Origin: Flavobacteriales bacterium
Lineage (GTDB): Bacteria; Bacteroidota; Bacteroidia; Flavobacteriales_D; Sanyastnellaceae
Direction of reading: 5' to 3'
Length of the DNA stretch: 53,251 bases
Assembly (NCBI GenBank): GCA_027491215.1
Contig: JAIXWP010000019.1
Span: forward strand, 1-53,251
This document shows positions 34,738-44,015 of the stretch, in pieces (the stretch's first letter is position 1; each line of letters starts with the position of its first letter). The notes beneath the pieces were generated by a model. The model had not been told where the DNA came from and ran no database searches. It worked only from the letters and a program-made list of their open reading frames with translations. The position numbers and the translations under genes were made by a program.

Positions 34738-37299
34738 ATGACCATAACCCTTCAAAATATTCGTCCTGTACTCCTCAGTGTTATAATGATCTTGTCGTTT
34801 GTTGCTACCAACCTATCGGTTAGTGCGCAAACATTGATTGGATCTGGAGTTGATTACAAAGAGCCTAAAGCCTATCGTATTGCAGGCATTTCAGTGGTTG
34901 GCGCTAAGTACAGTGATGTTCAAGCCATCAAACTTTTTAGCGGATTGCAAGAAGGACAGGAGGTTTTGATTCCTGGCGATGCAATCACAGATGCGATTAG
35001 AAAACTTTGGAAGCAAAAGCTTTTTTCAAATATAAAAATTGAAGTCGCTGAATTCAGAGGCCAAGATGTGTATCTAGCGATATACCTCGATGAGCAGCCA
35101 CGTATGGCACGTTACTCTTTCGAAGGCGTAAAAAAATCTGAAGCAGAAAATCTTCGTGAAAAATTAGACATCCGCACTGGTATTGTTTGCAACGAAAACC
35201 TAAAGTCGAACTCTGTCAACATCATTAAGAGCTATTACATCGAGAAAGGTTTTTACAATGCTAATATTTCTGTTATAGAATTGCCTGATGAGATCATGCA
35301 AAACAGCGTGAAACTCATTTTCAAAATTGATCATGGCAATCGTGTAAAAGTGGAAGACATCACTTTTGTAGGCGTATCTCAAATTTCAGAAAAGAAGCTT
35401 CGTCGCACGATGAAGAATACAAAAGAGCGTAATTTCTTCAGAGTATTCAAAGCATCAAAATTCATTGAAAGCGAATACAAAGATGACAAAGCAAAAATCA
35501 TCGCGAAGTACAACAAAGAAGGTTTTAGAAACGCGAAGATTGTTAGCGACTCTGTCTATAGAATCAATGCTGAGCGCCTTGGTGTTCGTATTGTGATTGA
35601 CGAAGACAAGAAATTCTATTTCAGAAATATCACATTTGCAGGTAACGTTAAGTACCGCACATCTACTTTGGACAGCGTACTCAACATCAACAAAGGAGAT
35701 ATTTATAATCTCGAGTTGCTTTCAAGTCGCATTAGCTACAATCCAAACGGTAGAGATATTTCCAGCCTCTACACCGATGATGGATACTTGACATTCCAAG
35801 CATATCCTGTAGAGACCCTTATTTATCCTGACAGCATAGACGTAGAAATCCGCATGGAAGAAGGACGTCAGTATCGCGTAGGGACAGTAAGAATTACGGG
35901 GAATACAAAAACAAATGACCGTGTGGTTTATCGTGAAATCAGAACACGTCCGGGTGATTTGTTTAATCGAAGCGACTTATTGAGAACACAGCGTGAATTA
36001 ATTGCACTCGGTTATTTCAATCCAGAGGCAATGGACGTTCAAACCAATCAACGACCTGAAGAAGGCTTGGTTGATTTGACTTATGTTGTTGAAGAAAAAC
36101 CATCCGACCAGATTCAGCTTTCAGGTGGTTGGGGCGGTGGACGTGTGGTTGGATCTTTAGGATTGAGCTTCACGAACTTCTCTATGAGAAAAGTATTTAC
36201 GAAAGGAGCTTGGACCCCACTTCCATCAGGCGATGGACAGCGATTAAGCATCAATGCAACATCGAACGGTCTTTTCTTCCAATCATATAACTTGAGTTTT
36301 ACTGAGCCATGGTTAGGTGGTAAAAAGCCTAATTCATTGACCGTTTCTGCCTATCGTTCTTTGCAGACCAATGGACAGAGAAAATTCATTGGAGATGAGT
36401 TGAACCCAGCGCGACAATCGTTGGCCATTAATGGTATGTCTGTAAGTTTTGGTCAGAGATGGCAGCGACCAGATGACTGGTTTGTATTCTATGCAGGACT
36501 TAGCTATCAGCATTTCGACTTGAATAAATTTGGATCCTTCTTTAGTTTCAATGAAGGATTCTCTAACAACATGGCATTAAGCTTCACCTTGGAGCGTAAC
36601 TCAGTAAGTGAGCCGATCTATCCAACGTGGGGATCTAAGATTACTTTGACCTCGAAGTCGACGCTACCATATACCTTCTTAGGTGAAAAGCTTTTCTCTA
36701 AAGAATATGACTTTGAAGACATGACCGATCAAGAGAAGTTTGATTGGGTGGAATACTATAAAATCAAATTCACAGCTAATTGGTACACTTCATTAAACAA
36801 GCATAAGACCCACAAGCTTGTGCTGCATACAAATGTTGGGTTTGGATTCTTGGGAGCATACGATCAGCGGATCGGAGAATCTCCATTTGAGCGATTCTAT
36901 CTCGGTGGTGTATTCTTGAGTGGATTCTTGTTGGATGGTCGTGAAATCGTAAACTTGAGAGGTTATGACGATCTTTCGTTGACCGAGCCAAGTGACAATG
37001 TGGGTGCGCCACTTATTTCGAAATACGGAGCAGAACTGCGTTACCCGCTTTCGACCAATCCTAATGCTACAATTTATGCATTAACATTCTTGGAAGCAGG
37101 TAGAACCTGGGAGAATTTTAAAGATTATGATCCGTTCAATCTTTACAGATCGACCGGTGTTGGTTTGAGAATATTCCTTCCTATGTTTGGTCTTCTAGGA
37201 TTTGACTATGGATGGAGATTAGATGACCTACCTTCTGCACCAGCGATGGCACGTGGCCAATTCCACTTCTCAATTGGTATGAATTTAGGTGAACTTTAA
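34738..37299 (+). CDS. bamA: Outer-membrane assembly factor BamA
   Basis: An 853-residue Omp85 protein that folds and inserts outer-membrane barrels. I start at ATG 34738, where a signal peptide begins (LLSVIMILSFVATNLSVSAQ); an upstream in-frame ATG (34564) would run through uppS and hide the signal. The N-terminal half has POTRA repeats (e.g. IKIEVAEFRGQDVYLAIYLDEQP, VKVEDITFVGVSQISEKKLR, FYFRNITFAGNVKYRTSTL, YRVGTVRITGNTKTNDRVVYREI). The C-terminal half is a barrel starting at about residue 470 (IQLSGGWGGGRVVGSLGL) and ends FHFSIGMNLGEL. Confidence 0.95.
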   Translation: MTITLQNIRPVLLSVIMILSFVATNLSVSAQTLIGSGVDYKEPKAYRIAGISVVGAKYSDVQAIKLFSGLQEGQEVLIPGDAITDAIRKLWKQKLFSNIKIEVAEFRGQDVYLAIYLDEQPRMARYSFEGVKKSEAENLREKLDIRTGIVCNENLKSNSVNIIKSYYIEKGFYNANISVIELPDEIMQNSVKLIFKIDHGNRVKVEDITFVGVSQISEKKLRRTMKNTKERNFFRVFKASKFIESEYKDDKAKIIAKYNKEGFRNAKIVSDSVYRINAERLGVRIVIDEDKKFYFRNITFAGNVKYRTSTLDSVLNINKGDIYNLELLSSRISYNPNGRDISSLYTDDGYLTFQAYPVETLIYPDSIDVEIRMEEGRQYRVGTVRITGNTKTNDRVVYREIRTRPGDLFNRSDLLRTQRELIALGYFNPEAMDVQTNQRPEEGLVDLTYVVEEKPSDQIQLSGGWGGGRVVGSLGLSFTNFSMRKVFTKGAWTPLPSGDGQRLSINATSNGLFFQSYNLSFTEPWLGGKKPNSLTVSAYRSLQTNGQRKFIGDELNPARQSLAINGMSVSFGQRWQRPDDWFVFYAGLSYQHFDLNKFGSFFSFNEGFSNNMALSFTLERNSVSEPIYPTWGSKITLTSKSTLPYTFLGEKLFSKEYDFEDMTDQEKFDWVEYYKIKFTANWYTSLNKHKTHKLVLHTNVGFGFLGAYDQRIGESPFERFYLGGVFLSGFLLDGREIVNLRGYDDLSLTEPSDNVGAPLISKYGAELRYPLSTNPNATIYALTFLEAGRTWENFKDYDPFNLYRSTGVGLRIFLPMFGLLGFDYGWRLDDLPSAPAMARGQFHFSIGMNLGEL

Positions 37300-37321
37300 T
37301 AATTGATTTAACGAAAGCCTC

Positions 37322-37978
37322 ATGAAAAAAACACTTTCATTACTTGCTATCCTCTTCACTTTCGCTGGATTTGTTCAAGCGCAGAAGTTTGGATATGTAG
37401 ATTCAAAATACATTTTGAGTCACGTTCCAGAATATCAGCAAGCACAAGCACAAATCAATAAGTTGAGTGCTGATTGGCAAAAAGAAATTGAATCTAAATA
37501 CACCACGATTGAAAAGCTTGAGGCAGCATATCAAGCAGAAAAGATACTGTTGACGGAGGATATGCGCAAAAAACGCGAAGAAGAAATCGCAGCTAAAAAA
37601 CAAGAGGCGAAAGAGCTTCAAAAATCAAAGTTCGGAGTAGGTGGAGAGCTTTTTCAGAAGAGAGAAGAGTTGATTAAACCCATACAAGACCAGATTTATA
37701 CAGCTATCAAAGATGTTGCAAGCCAAAGCGCATTGATGGTTGTTTTTGATAAGGCAAACCAAAGCAACATGCTTTACACCAATCCGAAACACGATATCAG
37801 TGATAAGGTATTACGCAAGATGGGCTTAAAGCCGGGTGATGTGTTAGAAGGAGAAGAAGAGGATGAAGAAGAAGGTGGTGAAAAACCAGGTGGTTCAGCC
37901 CCAGATCCAAAAGGTGCGGGTGGCGGAAAAGAGCCACGTGGTGGTGAAAAATCACCTGCAAAAGGTGGTGGTAAGTAA
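37322..37978 (+). CDS. OmpH/Skp family periplasmic chaperone, with Gly/Lys-rich tail
   Basis: A 218-residue protein with a signal peptide of about 20 residues (KTLSLLAILFTFAGFVQAQ) and the Skp start KFGYVDSKYILSHVPEYQQAQ. The middle is a long coiled coil (EIESKYTTIEKLEAAYQAEK, RKKREEEIAAKKQEAKEL). It ends with an acidic then Gly/Pro/Lys-rich tail (about 178-218: EGEEEDEEEGGEKPGG and onward) that the second Skp copy lacks. Skp carries unfolded outer-membrane proteins to BamA, fitting its place after bamA. Confidence 0.93.
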   Translation: MKKTLSLLAILFTFAGFVQAQKFGYVDSKYILSHVPEYQQAQAQINKLSADWQKEIESKYTTIEKLEAAYQAEKILLTEDMRKKREEEIAAKKQEAKELQKSKFGVGGELFQKREELIKPIQDQIYTAIKDVASQSALMVVFDKANQSNMLYTNPKHDISDKVLRKMGLKPGDVLEGEEEDEEEGGEKPGGSAPDPKGAGGGKEPRGGEKSPAKGGGK

Positions 37979-38056
37979 GTACGTTGTATTTTGGCCTCGC
38001 TTTTGCTTTGGGCGGTGAGGTTCCAAAGAAAATAAACCAGATTAACATTAACAGAA

Positions 38057-38587
38057 ATGAAAAGAGTATTGATTTTAACCGTGGCTATATTGTCTTCAGT
38101 GGTAGCATTTAGTCAAAAGATTGGTCATATCGACCGTGCTGCATTGATCAAGGCGATGCCAGAGACAGCAGATGTAGAAAAGAAATTGGCGGATATTCAA
38201 CAAGAGTATGTTACAGCATATCAGAATTTCGAGCAAGAGTACAACACATTGATACAAGAATATCAGGCTAATGAGAAGACTTGGCCTGCTGCTATTAAAG
38301 ACAGCAAAATCAAGGCAATTCAAGCGAAAGAACAACAATTAGGAGAGTTTGAGCAAAGTGCTTCAACGGATGTACAAGCACAACAACAGACACTTTATCA
38401 ACCAATCATCGATAAAGCTGCAAAGGCCATCGAAGAGGTAGCTAAAGAAAATGGATTCACTTACATTATTGATAGTGGATTAGGCGTATTGCTTTACATG
38501 GGTGGTGAAGATATCTTGGAATTGACCAAGAAGAAATTGCAGATTCCTGCAACTCCAGCGACACCGGCTCCAGCACCAAAAAAATAA
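38057..38587 (+). CDS. OmpH/Skp family periplasmic chaperone
   Basis: A 176-residue second Skp copy with a signal peptide of about 19 residues (ILTVAILSSVVAFSQ), the start KIGHIDRAALIKAMPETADVEKKL, coiled coil EYVTAYQNFEQEYNTLIQEYQ, and a conserved end ENGFTYIIDSGLGVLLYMGGEDI. A Pro/Ala-rich tail (ATPATPAPAPKK) follows. Two adjacent Skp genes after bamA are typical of Bacteroidota. A strong terminator follows. Confidence 0.94.
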   Translation: MKRVLILTVAILSSVVAFSQKIGHIDRAALIKAMPETADVEKKLADIQQEYVTAYQNFEQEYNTLIQEYQANEKTWPAAIKDSKIKAIQAKEQQLGEFEQSASTDVQAQQQTLYQPIIDKAAKAIEEVAKENGFTYIIDSGLGVLLYMGGEDILELTKKKLQIPATPATPAPAPKK

Positions 38588-38605
38588 TTGAATAATATTT
38601 CAAGG

Positions 38606-38640
38606 AAATCCCCGCCCAATGGCGGGGATTTCTTTTTTTT
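38606..38640 (+). terminator. Terminator after the second skp gene, next to the murI start
   Basis: An 11-bp perfect stem, AAATCCCCGCC (38606-38616) with GGCGGGGATTT (38621-38631), a CAAT loop and an eight-T run. The murI ATG begins at 38647. Confidence 0.93.
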
Positions 38641-38646
38641 GTAGGA

Positions 38647-39459
38647 ATGAAAAATATTGATCGACCTATTGGCATTTTTGACTCCGGCATTGGAGGTTTG
38701 ACAGTGGCGAGTGCCATTAAGAAATTATTGCCAAATGAATCGTTCATTTATTTCGGAGACACAGCTCACTTGCCCTACGGAGATAAGTCTCCCGAGAGCA
38801 TTCGCCATTACTCGGCTCGCATTGCAGCTTTTTTATTAGAAAAAAAATGCAAGGCCGTTGTGATTGCGTGTAATACAGCCTCTGCGCACGCATTTAAGAC
38901 CGTTCAGGATATCTGTGGTCCAAAGATTCCTGTAATCAATGTGGTTGACCCTGTGGCTCGCTACACGGCAGATCATTACAACAATTGTAAGGTGGGAGTA
39001 ATTGGCACAAAGGGAACGATTCAAACAAGAATATACGTGAATCGAATTGAGAAGTTGAATCCCAGTTTAAAAGTGTTATCGAATGCGACTCCCCTACTCG
39101 CTCCAATGATTGAAGAAGGCTTCTTCAATAATAGCATTTCACAAACTGTTATTGATAGTTACTTATCCAAAAGAACATTCAGTGGCATTCAAGCGCTAAT
39201 CCTCGGTTGTACGCACTACCCTTTGATTAAAAAAGAAGTTGAATCTTTTTACAAGAAAAAAATCGAAATCATCGACAGTGCTGGAGTTGTTGCAAATGAG
39301 GTGAAAAACATTTTGACCGATTCAAAACTCATTCAAACGCAAGAACTGGAAGCGAAATATTCCTTCTTCATTTCCGACTTTACCGAGTCGTTTGAAAAGA
39401 GTACTAAGACATTTTTTAAAGAAAAAATCAAGCTTGAAGAAGCCCGAATTTGGGATTAG
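38647..39459 (+). CDS. murI: Glutamate racemase
   Basis: A 270-residue enzyme supplying D-glutamate for peptidoglycan. The two catalytic cysteines are in VIACNTASAHA (about residue 75) and LILGCTHYPLIK (about 187), with the early IFDSGIGGLTV. It starts only 6 bases after the T-run of a strong terminator, so either read-through or a start site inside the hairpin region must serve it. Its 3' end overlaps the convergent lspA gene by 4 bases. Confidence 0.97.
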   Translation: MKNIDRPIGIFDSGIGGLTVASAIKKLLPNESFIYFGDTAHLPYGDKSPESIRHYSARIAAFLLEKKCKAVVIACNTASAHAFKTVQDICGPKIPVINVVDPVARYTADHYNNCKVGVIGTKGTIQTRIYVNRIEKLNPSLKVLSNATPLLAPMIEEGFFNNSISQTVIDSYLSKRTFSGIQALILGCTHYPLIKKEVESFYKKKIEIIDSAGVVANEVKNILTDSKLIQTQELEAKYSFFISDFTESFEKSTKTFFKEKIKLEEARIWD

Positions 39460-40163
39460 ACAGCGGGTTGCTGAGGAGCAGACTCTTCATCCTTGTGAAG
39501 AATAGTCACTGTGGTTTCTTCCAATTTTTCACCACCATCTTCTTGAGTGTCATTTTCTTCTTTATCATCCTCTTTGAAGAATCTTTTCTGGAAAAGAAGA
39601 ATAAGGATGATACCTACTGTTATAGCTGAATCTGCGACATTGAATACAGGAGGAAAAAGCTCTATCGTCTTTCCATTCCAAGTGATTGTTTTATTGAAAT
39701 GCAGCATATCAACTACATTTCCCATCAGAGGGGCTGCATACTGCCCTCCTATTTCAGCTTTGCCATGGTACATCGTGTAATCATCTAGAAGTTCGTCATA
39801 TCGAGAACCTCTATCGAAAATAACACCATATACTGCGCTATCTATAATGTTTCCAAGTGCGCCAGCAACGATGAGAGAAACGCAAATGATATAGCCTGTT
39901 CTAGCTTTTTCTTTGATTATTTTCCACAGATACCAAGCGATACCTGTAACAACGATAATTCGGAAAATACTAAGAGCAAGTTTACCTCCATTTCCTGGAA
40001 TCATCCAGCCGAAGGCCATACCTGGGTTTTCTACAAATTGAAGATCGAACCACCCTTTTAGGACAGTCACACTTTCTCCATAATTGAAATTGAGTTTAAC
40101 CCAAATTTTAAGAATTTGGTCAATTAGGAGTACACCGATAATGGTGAAGAGCGCCTTCTTCAA
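39456..40163 (-). CDS. lspA: Lipoprotein signal peptidase (signal peptidase II)
   Basis: A 235-residue inner-membrane aspartic protease that cleaves lipoprotein signal peptides. The catalytic aspartates lie in GALGNIIDSAVYG (about residue 111) and VFNVADSAITVG (about 177), with four membrane helices. The C-terminal ~40 residues (FKEDDKEENDTQEDGG and onward) are an unusual charged tail beyond the fourth helix. It follows the DksA-like gene by 24 bases on the same strand. Confidence 0.95.
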   Translation of the reverse strand: MKKALFTIIGVLLIDQILKIWVKLNFNYGESVTVLKGWFDLQFVENPGMAFGWMIPGNGGKLALSIFRIIVVTGIAWYLWKIIKEKARTGYIICVSLIVAGALGNIIDSAVYGVIFDRGSRYDELLDDYTMYHGKAEIGGQYAAPLMGNVVDMLHFNKTITWNGKTIELFPPVFNVADSAITVGIILILLFQKRFFKEDDKEENDTQEDGGEKLEETTVTILHKDEESAPQQPAV

Positions 40164-40187
40164 CTTGAAAAATTATTTCATGAAAAA

Positions 40188-40598
40188 TTATGACTGCATG
40201 TTCTTCGCCTCAATGCTAAGCGTAGCGTGAGGTACAAGACGCAATCTTTCTTTTGGAATCAATTTACCCGTTACACGGCAAACACCGTATGTGCGGTTTT
40301 TAATTCTCAAAAGAGCATTTTCTAGCGCTTGGATGAACTTTTCCTGACGAGCAGCCAACTGAGCGACTTCTTCGCGGCTCATTGTATCGCTTCCATCTTC
40401 CATCATTTTGAAAGTAGGTGAAGTATCATCCGTGCTATTATCGCCTTCATGAGAAAGGGATTGCTTAAGTTCATCTAAATCTGATTTAGCTTGAGCCAAT
40501 TTAACATGGATCAACTCTTGAAACTCTTTCAAATCAGCATCAGAGTAGCGAGTAGCTTCTGCCTTTGCTGGTGTTTCTGTTTCTTTTTTCTTTGCCAT
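40188..40598 (-). CDS. TraR/DksA-family zinc-finger-like protein
   Basis: A 136-residue protein with a long N-terminal coiled coil (SDADLKEFQELIHVKLAQAK to RQEKFIQALENALLRI) and a C-terminal DksA-like module, YGVCRVTGKLIPKERLRLVPHATLS. Only one cysteine of the zinc site remains (C-x-x-T instead of C-x-x-C), as in many Bacteroidota members, so it may not bind zinc. DksA-type proteins act in the RNA polymerase secondary channel; the target here is unknown. It lies 3 bases after ileS. Confidence 0.9.
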   Translation of the reverse strand: MAKKKETETPAKAEATRYSDADLKEFQELIHVKLAQAKSDLDELKQSLSHEGDNSTDDTSPTFKMMEDGSDTMSREEVAQLAARQEKFIQALENALLRIKNRTYGVCRVTGKLIPKERLRLVPHATLSIEAKNMQS

Positions 40599-40601
40599 AA
40601 T

Positions 40602-43600
40602 CTACATTTTTTGAATTTGGATTAACGTTGTTAATCCGTCTTCTATTTCAACGTTATGTCCTTCCGTTAGGTTTTGCGCAATTTCTAGGCTTCCTGCCAA
40701 AACTTGCGCGCGAATATATTCTGAATTCGAGTTAATTGCATCATTTAGGGCCTCATTCGCCAAAATCTTCACACTTATTTTATCTGTCACCTCAAAACCA
40801 GAGTCTTTGCGGAGATTTTGAATTCTATTAACGAATTCTCGAGCGATACCTTCCTTCCTCAACTCAGGAGTTAATGTTACATCCAATGCAACTGTTAGTG
40901 CGCCCATATTGGCAACCTTCCAACCTGGAATATCCACTGGTATGATTTCCACATCCTCTTCAATCAATTCAATTCCACCATCAGTTGTATTAAAAACGTA
41001 CGATCCTTTAGATTCAATTGAGTGGATTATTTCTTTATCGTTCGCTGCAGCAAAAGCTTGAAGATCTTTCATGTGCTTTCCACACTTTCTTCCGAGCGTT
41101 TTAAAGTTCAATTTCAACTGCTTTACAATCTGAGCTTGTGACTCATCAACGAACTCCAATGTTTTAACATTTACTTCAGCAGTGATCAAATCGGCCACTA
41201 ATTGAATACGTTGTTTCATTGCCTCATCAAGAATTGGAATTCTGATCGCAGCTAGTGGTTGTCTCACTCGTAAATTTTCCTTCTTACGAATAGAGAGAAT
41301 CATTGATGAAATCTTCTGCGCCAACTCCATTCTCATCTCCAACTCTGAATCGATTGCATTCGCGTTGTGCGCCTTCAAAATAGAAAGATGCACACTTTGA
41401 GTTTGTCCATTCAAATTTCTATATAACCACTCACCGAAGAATGGTGCGAAGGGGCTCATGAGTTGAGAAATGCTCTGCAAACATTCAAATAAAGTATCGT
41501 ATGCAGCGCGCTTGTCATCTGTAACTTCTCCGTGCCAGAATCTCTTTCTTGCTAAACGAACATACCAATTTGAAAGATGTTCATCGACGAATTCCTCGAT
41601 TGCTCGGGCAGCAGGTGTTGGGTTAAAATCTTCGAGGTATTCATTCACTTGTTTGATCAAATTGTTCAAACGTGAAATGATCCAACGATCTAGCTCACTT
41701 CTTTTCTCAAGAGGTATAACGGTATCTGCAGTGTGTTGATACTTGTCAATATTTGCATAGATCGTAAAGAAGCCATAAGTATTGAAAAGTGTACCAAAGA
41801 ATTTACGTTGTACTTCTGCGATTCCATCGACATCAAACTTGAGGTTATCCCAAGGTTGAGCGTTGGTGATCATGTACCATCTTGTAGCGTCTGGGCCAAA
41901 TTTCCCGATGGTTTCGAATGGATCAACTGCATTGCCTAATCGCTTAGACATTTTATTTCCATTCTTATCTAGTACGAGTCCGTTTGAGATCACATTTTTA
42001 TATGCAACACTATCGAAGCACATCGTAGATATTGCATGCAAGGTATAGAACCAACCACGCGTTTGATCAACCCCTTCAGCAATGAAGTCAGCAGGGAAAT
42101 TCGAACGATTATCGATCAATTCTTTGTTCTCAAATGGATAGTGAAGTTGCGCATAAGGCATTGCTCCGCTGTCAAACCACACGTCAATCAAATCAGATTC
42201 ACGAGTCATTTTTTCCCCATTAGAAGAAACTAAAATGAAATCATCAACATAAGGTTTATGCAAATCAAAGAGATTGTAATTTTCAACCGAATGATCATTC
42301 GGTACAAAATTCTCAAATGGATTTGATGACATAAAACCTGCAGCAACAGATTTTTCTATTTCTACTTTAAGCTGTTCGACACTAGAAATACATATTTGTT
42401 CTGTACCACTTTCATTGCGCCAGATAGGGAGAGGAATTCCCCAAAAGCGCGAGCGCGAGAGGTTCCAGTCGTTTGCATTTTCCAACCAATTACCGAAACG
42501 TCCTGTACCCGTAGATTCAGGTCTCCAGCCAATGGTGTTATTGAGCTCTACCATTCTATCTTTCACGGCAGTGACCTTCACAAACCACGAATCTAGAGGA
42601 TAGTACAATACAGGCTTATCTGTTCTCCAACAGTGTGGATAGTTGTGATCGTATTTTTCAATTTTAAAAGCTCTATTCTCGAGTTTCAATTTTAGCGCGA
42701 TGATTTCATCAGCGCTCATGAATTTATCGAGCGAAGGAATGATTGACTTGAGAGCTTCTTTTTGTTTTGGCAATTCAGCAGCTTTTTCTTCATCCGAATA
42801 ATATGCTTCTTTCACAAAAATTCCTTCTAGAGGGAAAAGAGCATCTTTTATTTCAGGAGTGAATCGACCTGTTTTATCAACTAGTGTAAGTGATCCGATT
42901 CCGTTTTGTTTTGCAACACGAAAGTCATCTGCACCAAAGCTAGGAGCGATGTGAACGATACCTGTACCATCTTCTGTGGTAACGAAGTCACCAAGAATAA
43001 CTCTGAATGCATCACCATCTTCAGGTTGTGCAAATGGCAGAAGCTGGTGGTATTTCAAATCTTTAAAGTCTGCTCCTCTATATTCCTTCAATACTTTGAA
43101 AGGAATATTTTTATCTCCTGCTTTATAGTCTGCTAATTGCAGTTCAGCATTTTTTTCAGAAAAGTATTTTCCAAAAAGATTTTTAGCTAGGACTACAAAA
43201 ATTTCTTCGTGCGTGTATTGATTGAAAGATTGCACAGCGACATACTCGATATCCTTACCAACAGCTAGCGCAGTATTTGACGGTAGTGTCCACGGAGTGG
43301 TGGTCCAAGCGAGGAAGAATGTTTTTCCACTTGTTGGGAGCCCTAGTTGTGCGGCACTTTCAGTTGTCATCTCGAACTGAGCGATGACAGAAGTATCTTT
43401 TACATTCTTGTAGGTACCAGGCTGGTTTAGTTCGTGCGAACTAAGACCTGTTCCAGCGGCAGGCGAATAAGGCTGGATAGTAAATCCTTTGTAAAGAAGA
43501 TTTTTAGAATAAAGCTCACCTAGCAACCACCAAACACTTTCAATGTATTTGTTATCATAAGTGATATATGGGTGTTTCATGTCGACCCAATAGCCCATCA

Positions 43601-44015
43601 CTTTGGTAAGTTCTTCCCATTTGTCGGTGTACTTCATCACTTCAGATCTACAAGCTTTGTTATAGTCCTCAACAGTGATTTTTTTGCCGATATCTTCTTT
43701 TTTAATTCCTAATGTTTTTTCCACAGCAAGCTCAATAGGAAGTCCGTGAGTATCCCATCCCGCTTTTCTTTTCACTTGCTTCCCTTTGATGGTATTGAAT
43801 CGACAGAACACATCCTTAAGAGTGCGTGCCATGACGTGGTGAATACCAGGCATGCCATTCGCGGAAGGAGGTCCTTCAAAAAAAACGAATGATGGGGCTC
43901 CCTCCCTTTCCGTCACACTCCTTTCGAAGATATTCTCTTCATTCCAGAAATTTTGAACTTCGTTCGCGATTTCTGGAAGGTTGAGCCCTTTATATTCTTT
44001 AAAACTCTGCGTCAT
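40602..44015 (-). CDS. ileS: Isoleucyl-tRNA synthetase, long eukaryote-like type
   Basis: A 1137-residue class I synthetase, started at ATG 44015 (MTQSFKEYKGLNLPEIANEV); a longer frame to 44093 adds 26 residues with no family match. The HIGH-region is GMPGIHHVMART, then AGWDTHGLPIELAVEK, and the second signature is KMSKRLGNAVDP. Insert and editing segments (TTPWTLPSNTALAVG) are present. The length and motifs suit the IleS2 branch, which includes mupirocin-tolerant enzymes. It is followed by dksA-like and lspA genes, a common Bacteroidota order. An exact 18-bp palindrome is inside. Confidence 0.96.
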   Translation of the reverse strand: MTQSFKEYKGLNLPEIANEVQNFWNEENIFERSVTEREGAPSFVFFEGPPSANGMPGIHHVMARTLKDVFCRFNTIKGKQVKRKAGWDTHGLPIELAVEKTLGIKKEDIGKKITVEDYNKACRSEVMKYTDKWEELTKVMGYWVDMKHPYITYDNKYIESVWWLLGELYSKNLLYKGFTIQPYSPAAGTGLSSHELNQPGTYKNVKDTSVIAQFEMTTESAAQLGLPTSGKTFFLAWTTTPWTLPSNTALAVGKDIEYVAVQSFNQYTHEEIFVVLAKNLFGKYFSEKNAELQLADYKAGDKNIPFKVLKEYRGADFKDLKYHQLLPFAQPEDGDAFRVILGDFVTTEDGTGIVHIAPSFGADDFRVAKQNGIGSLTLVDKTGRFTPEIKDALFPLEGIFVKEAYYSDEEKAAELPKQKEALKSIIPSLDKFMSADEIIALKLKLENRAFKIEKYDHNYPHCWRTDKPVLYYPLDSWFVKVTAVKDRMVELNNTIGWRPESTGTGRFGNWLENANDWNLSRSRFWGIPLPIWRNESGTEQICISSVEQLKVEIEKSVAAGFMSSNPFENFVPNDHSVENYNLFDLHKPYVDDFILVSSNGEKMTRESDLIDVWFDSGAMPYAQLHYPFENKELIDNRSNFPADFIAEGVDQTRGWFYTLHAISTMCFDSVAYKNVISNGLVLDKNGNKMSKRLGNAVDPFETIGKFGPDATRWYMITNAQPWDNLKFDVDGIAEVQRKFFGTLFNTYGFFTIYANIDKYQHTADTVIPLEKRSELDRWIISRLNNLIKQVNEYLEDFNPTPAARAIEEFVDEHLSNWYVRLARKRFWHGEVTDDKRAAYDTLFECLQSISQLMSPFAPFFGEWLYRNLNGQTQSVHLSILKAHNANAIDSELEMRMELAQKISSMILSIRKKENLRVRQPLAAIRIPILDEAMKQRIQLVADLITAEVNVKTLEFVDESQAQIVKQLKLNFKTLGRKCGKHMKDLQAFAAANDKEIIHSIESKGSYVFNTTDGGIELIEEDVEIIPVDIPGWKVANMGALTVALDVTLTPELRKEGIAREFVNRIQNLRKDSGFEVTDKISVKILANEALNDAINSNSEYIRAQVLAGSLEIAQNLTEGHNVEIEDGLTTLIQIQKM
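42286..42303. promoter_or_regulatory. 18-bp palindrome (exact copy 6), inside ileS
   Basis: ACCGAAT-GATC-ATTCGGT, perfect over all 18 bases including the centre. It encodes PNDHSV on the minus strand, in the same phase as copy 2 but a different peptide. Confidence 0.6.
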
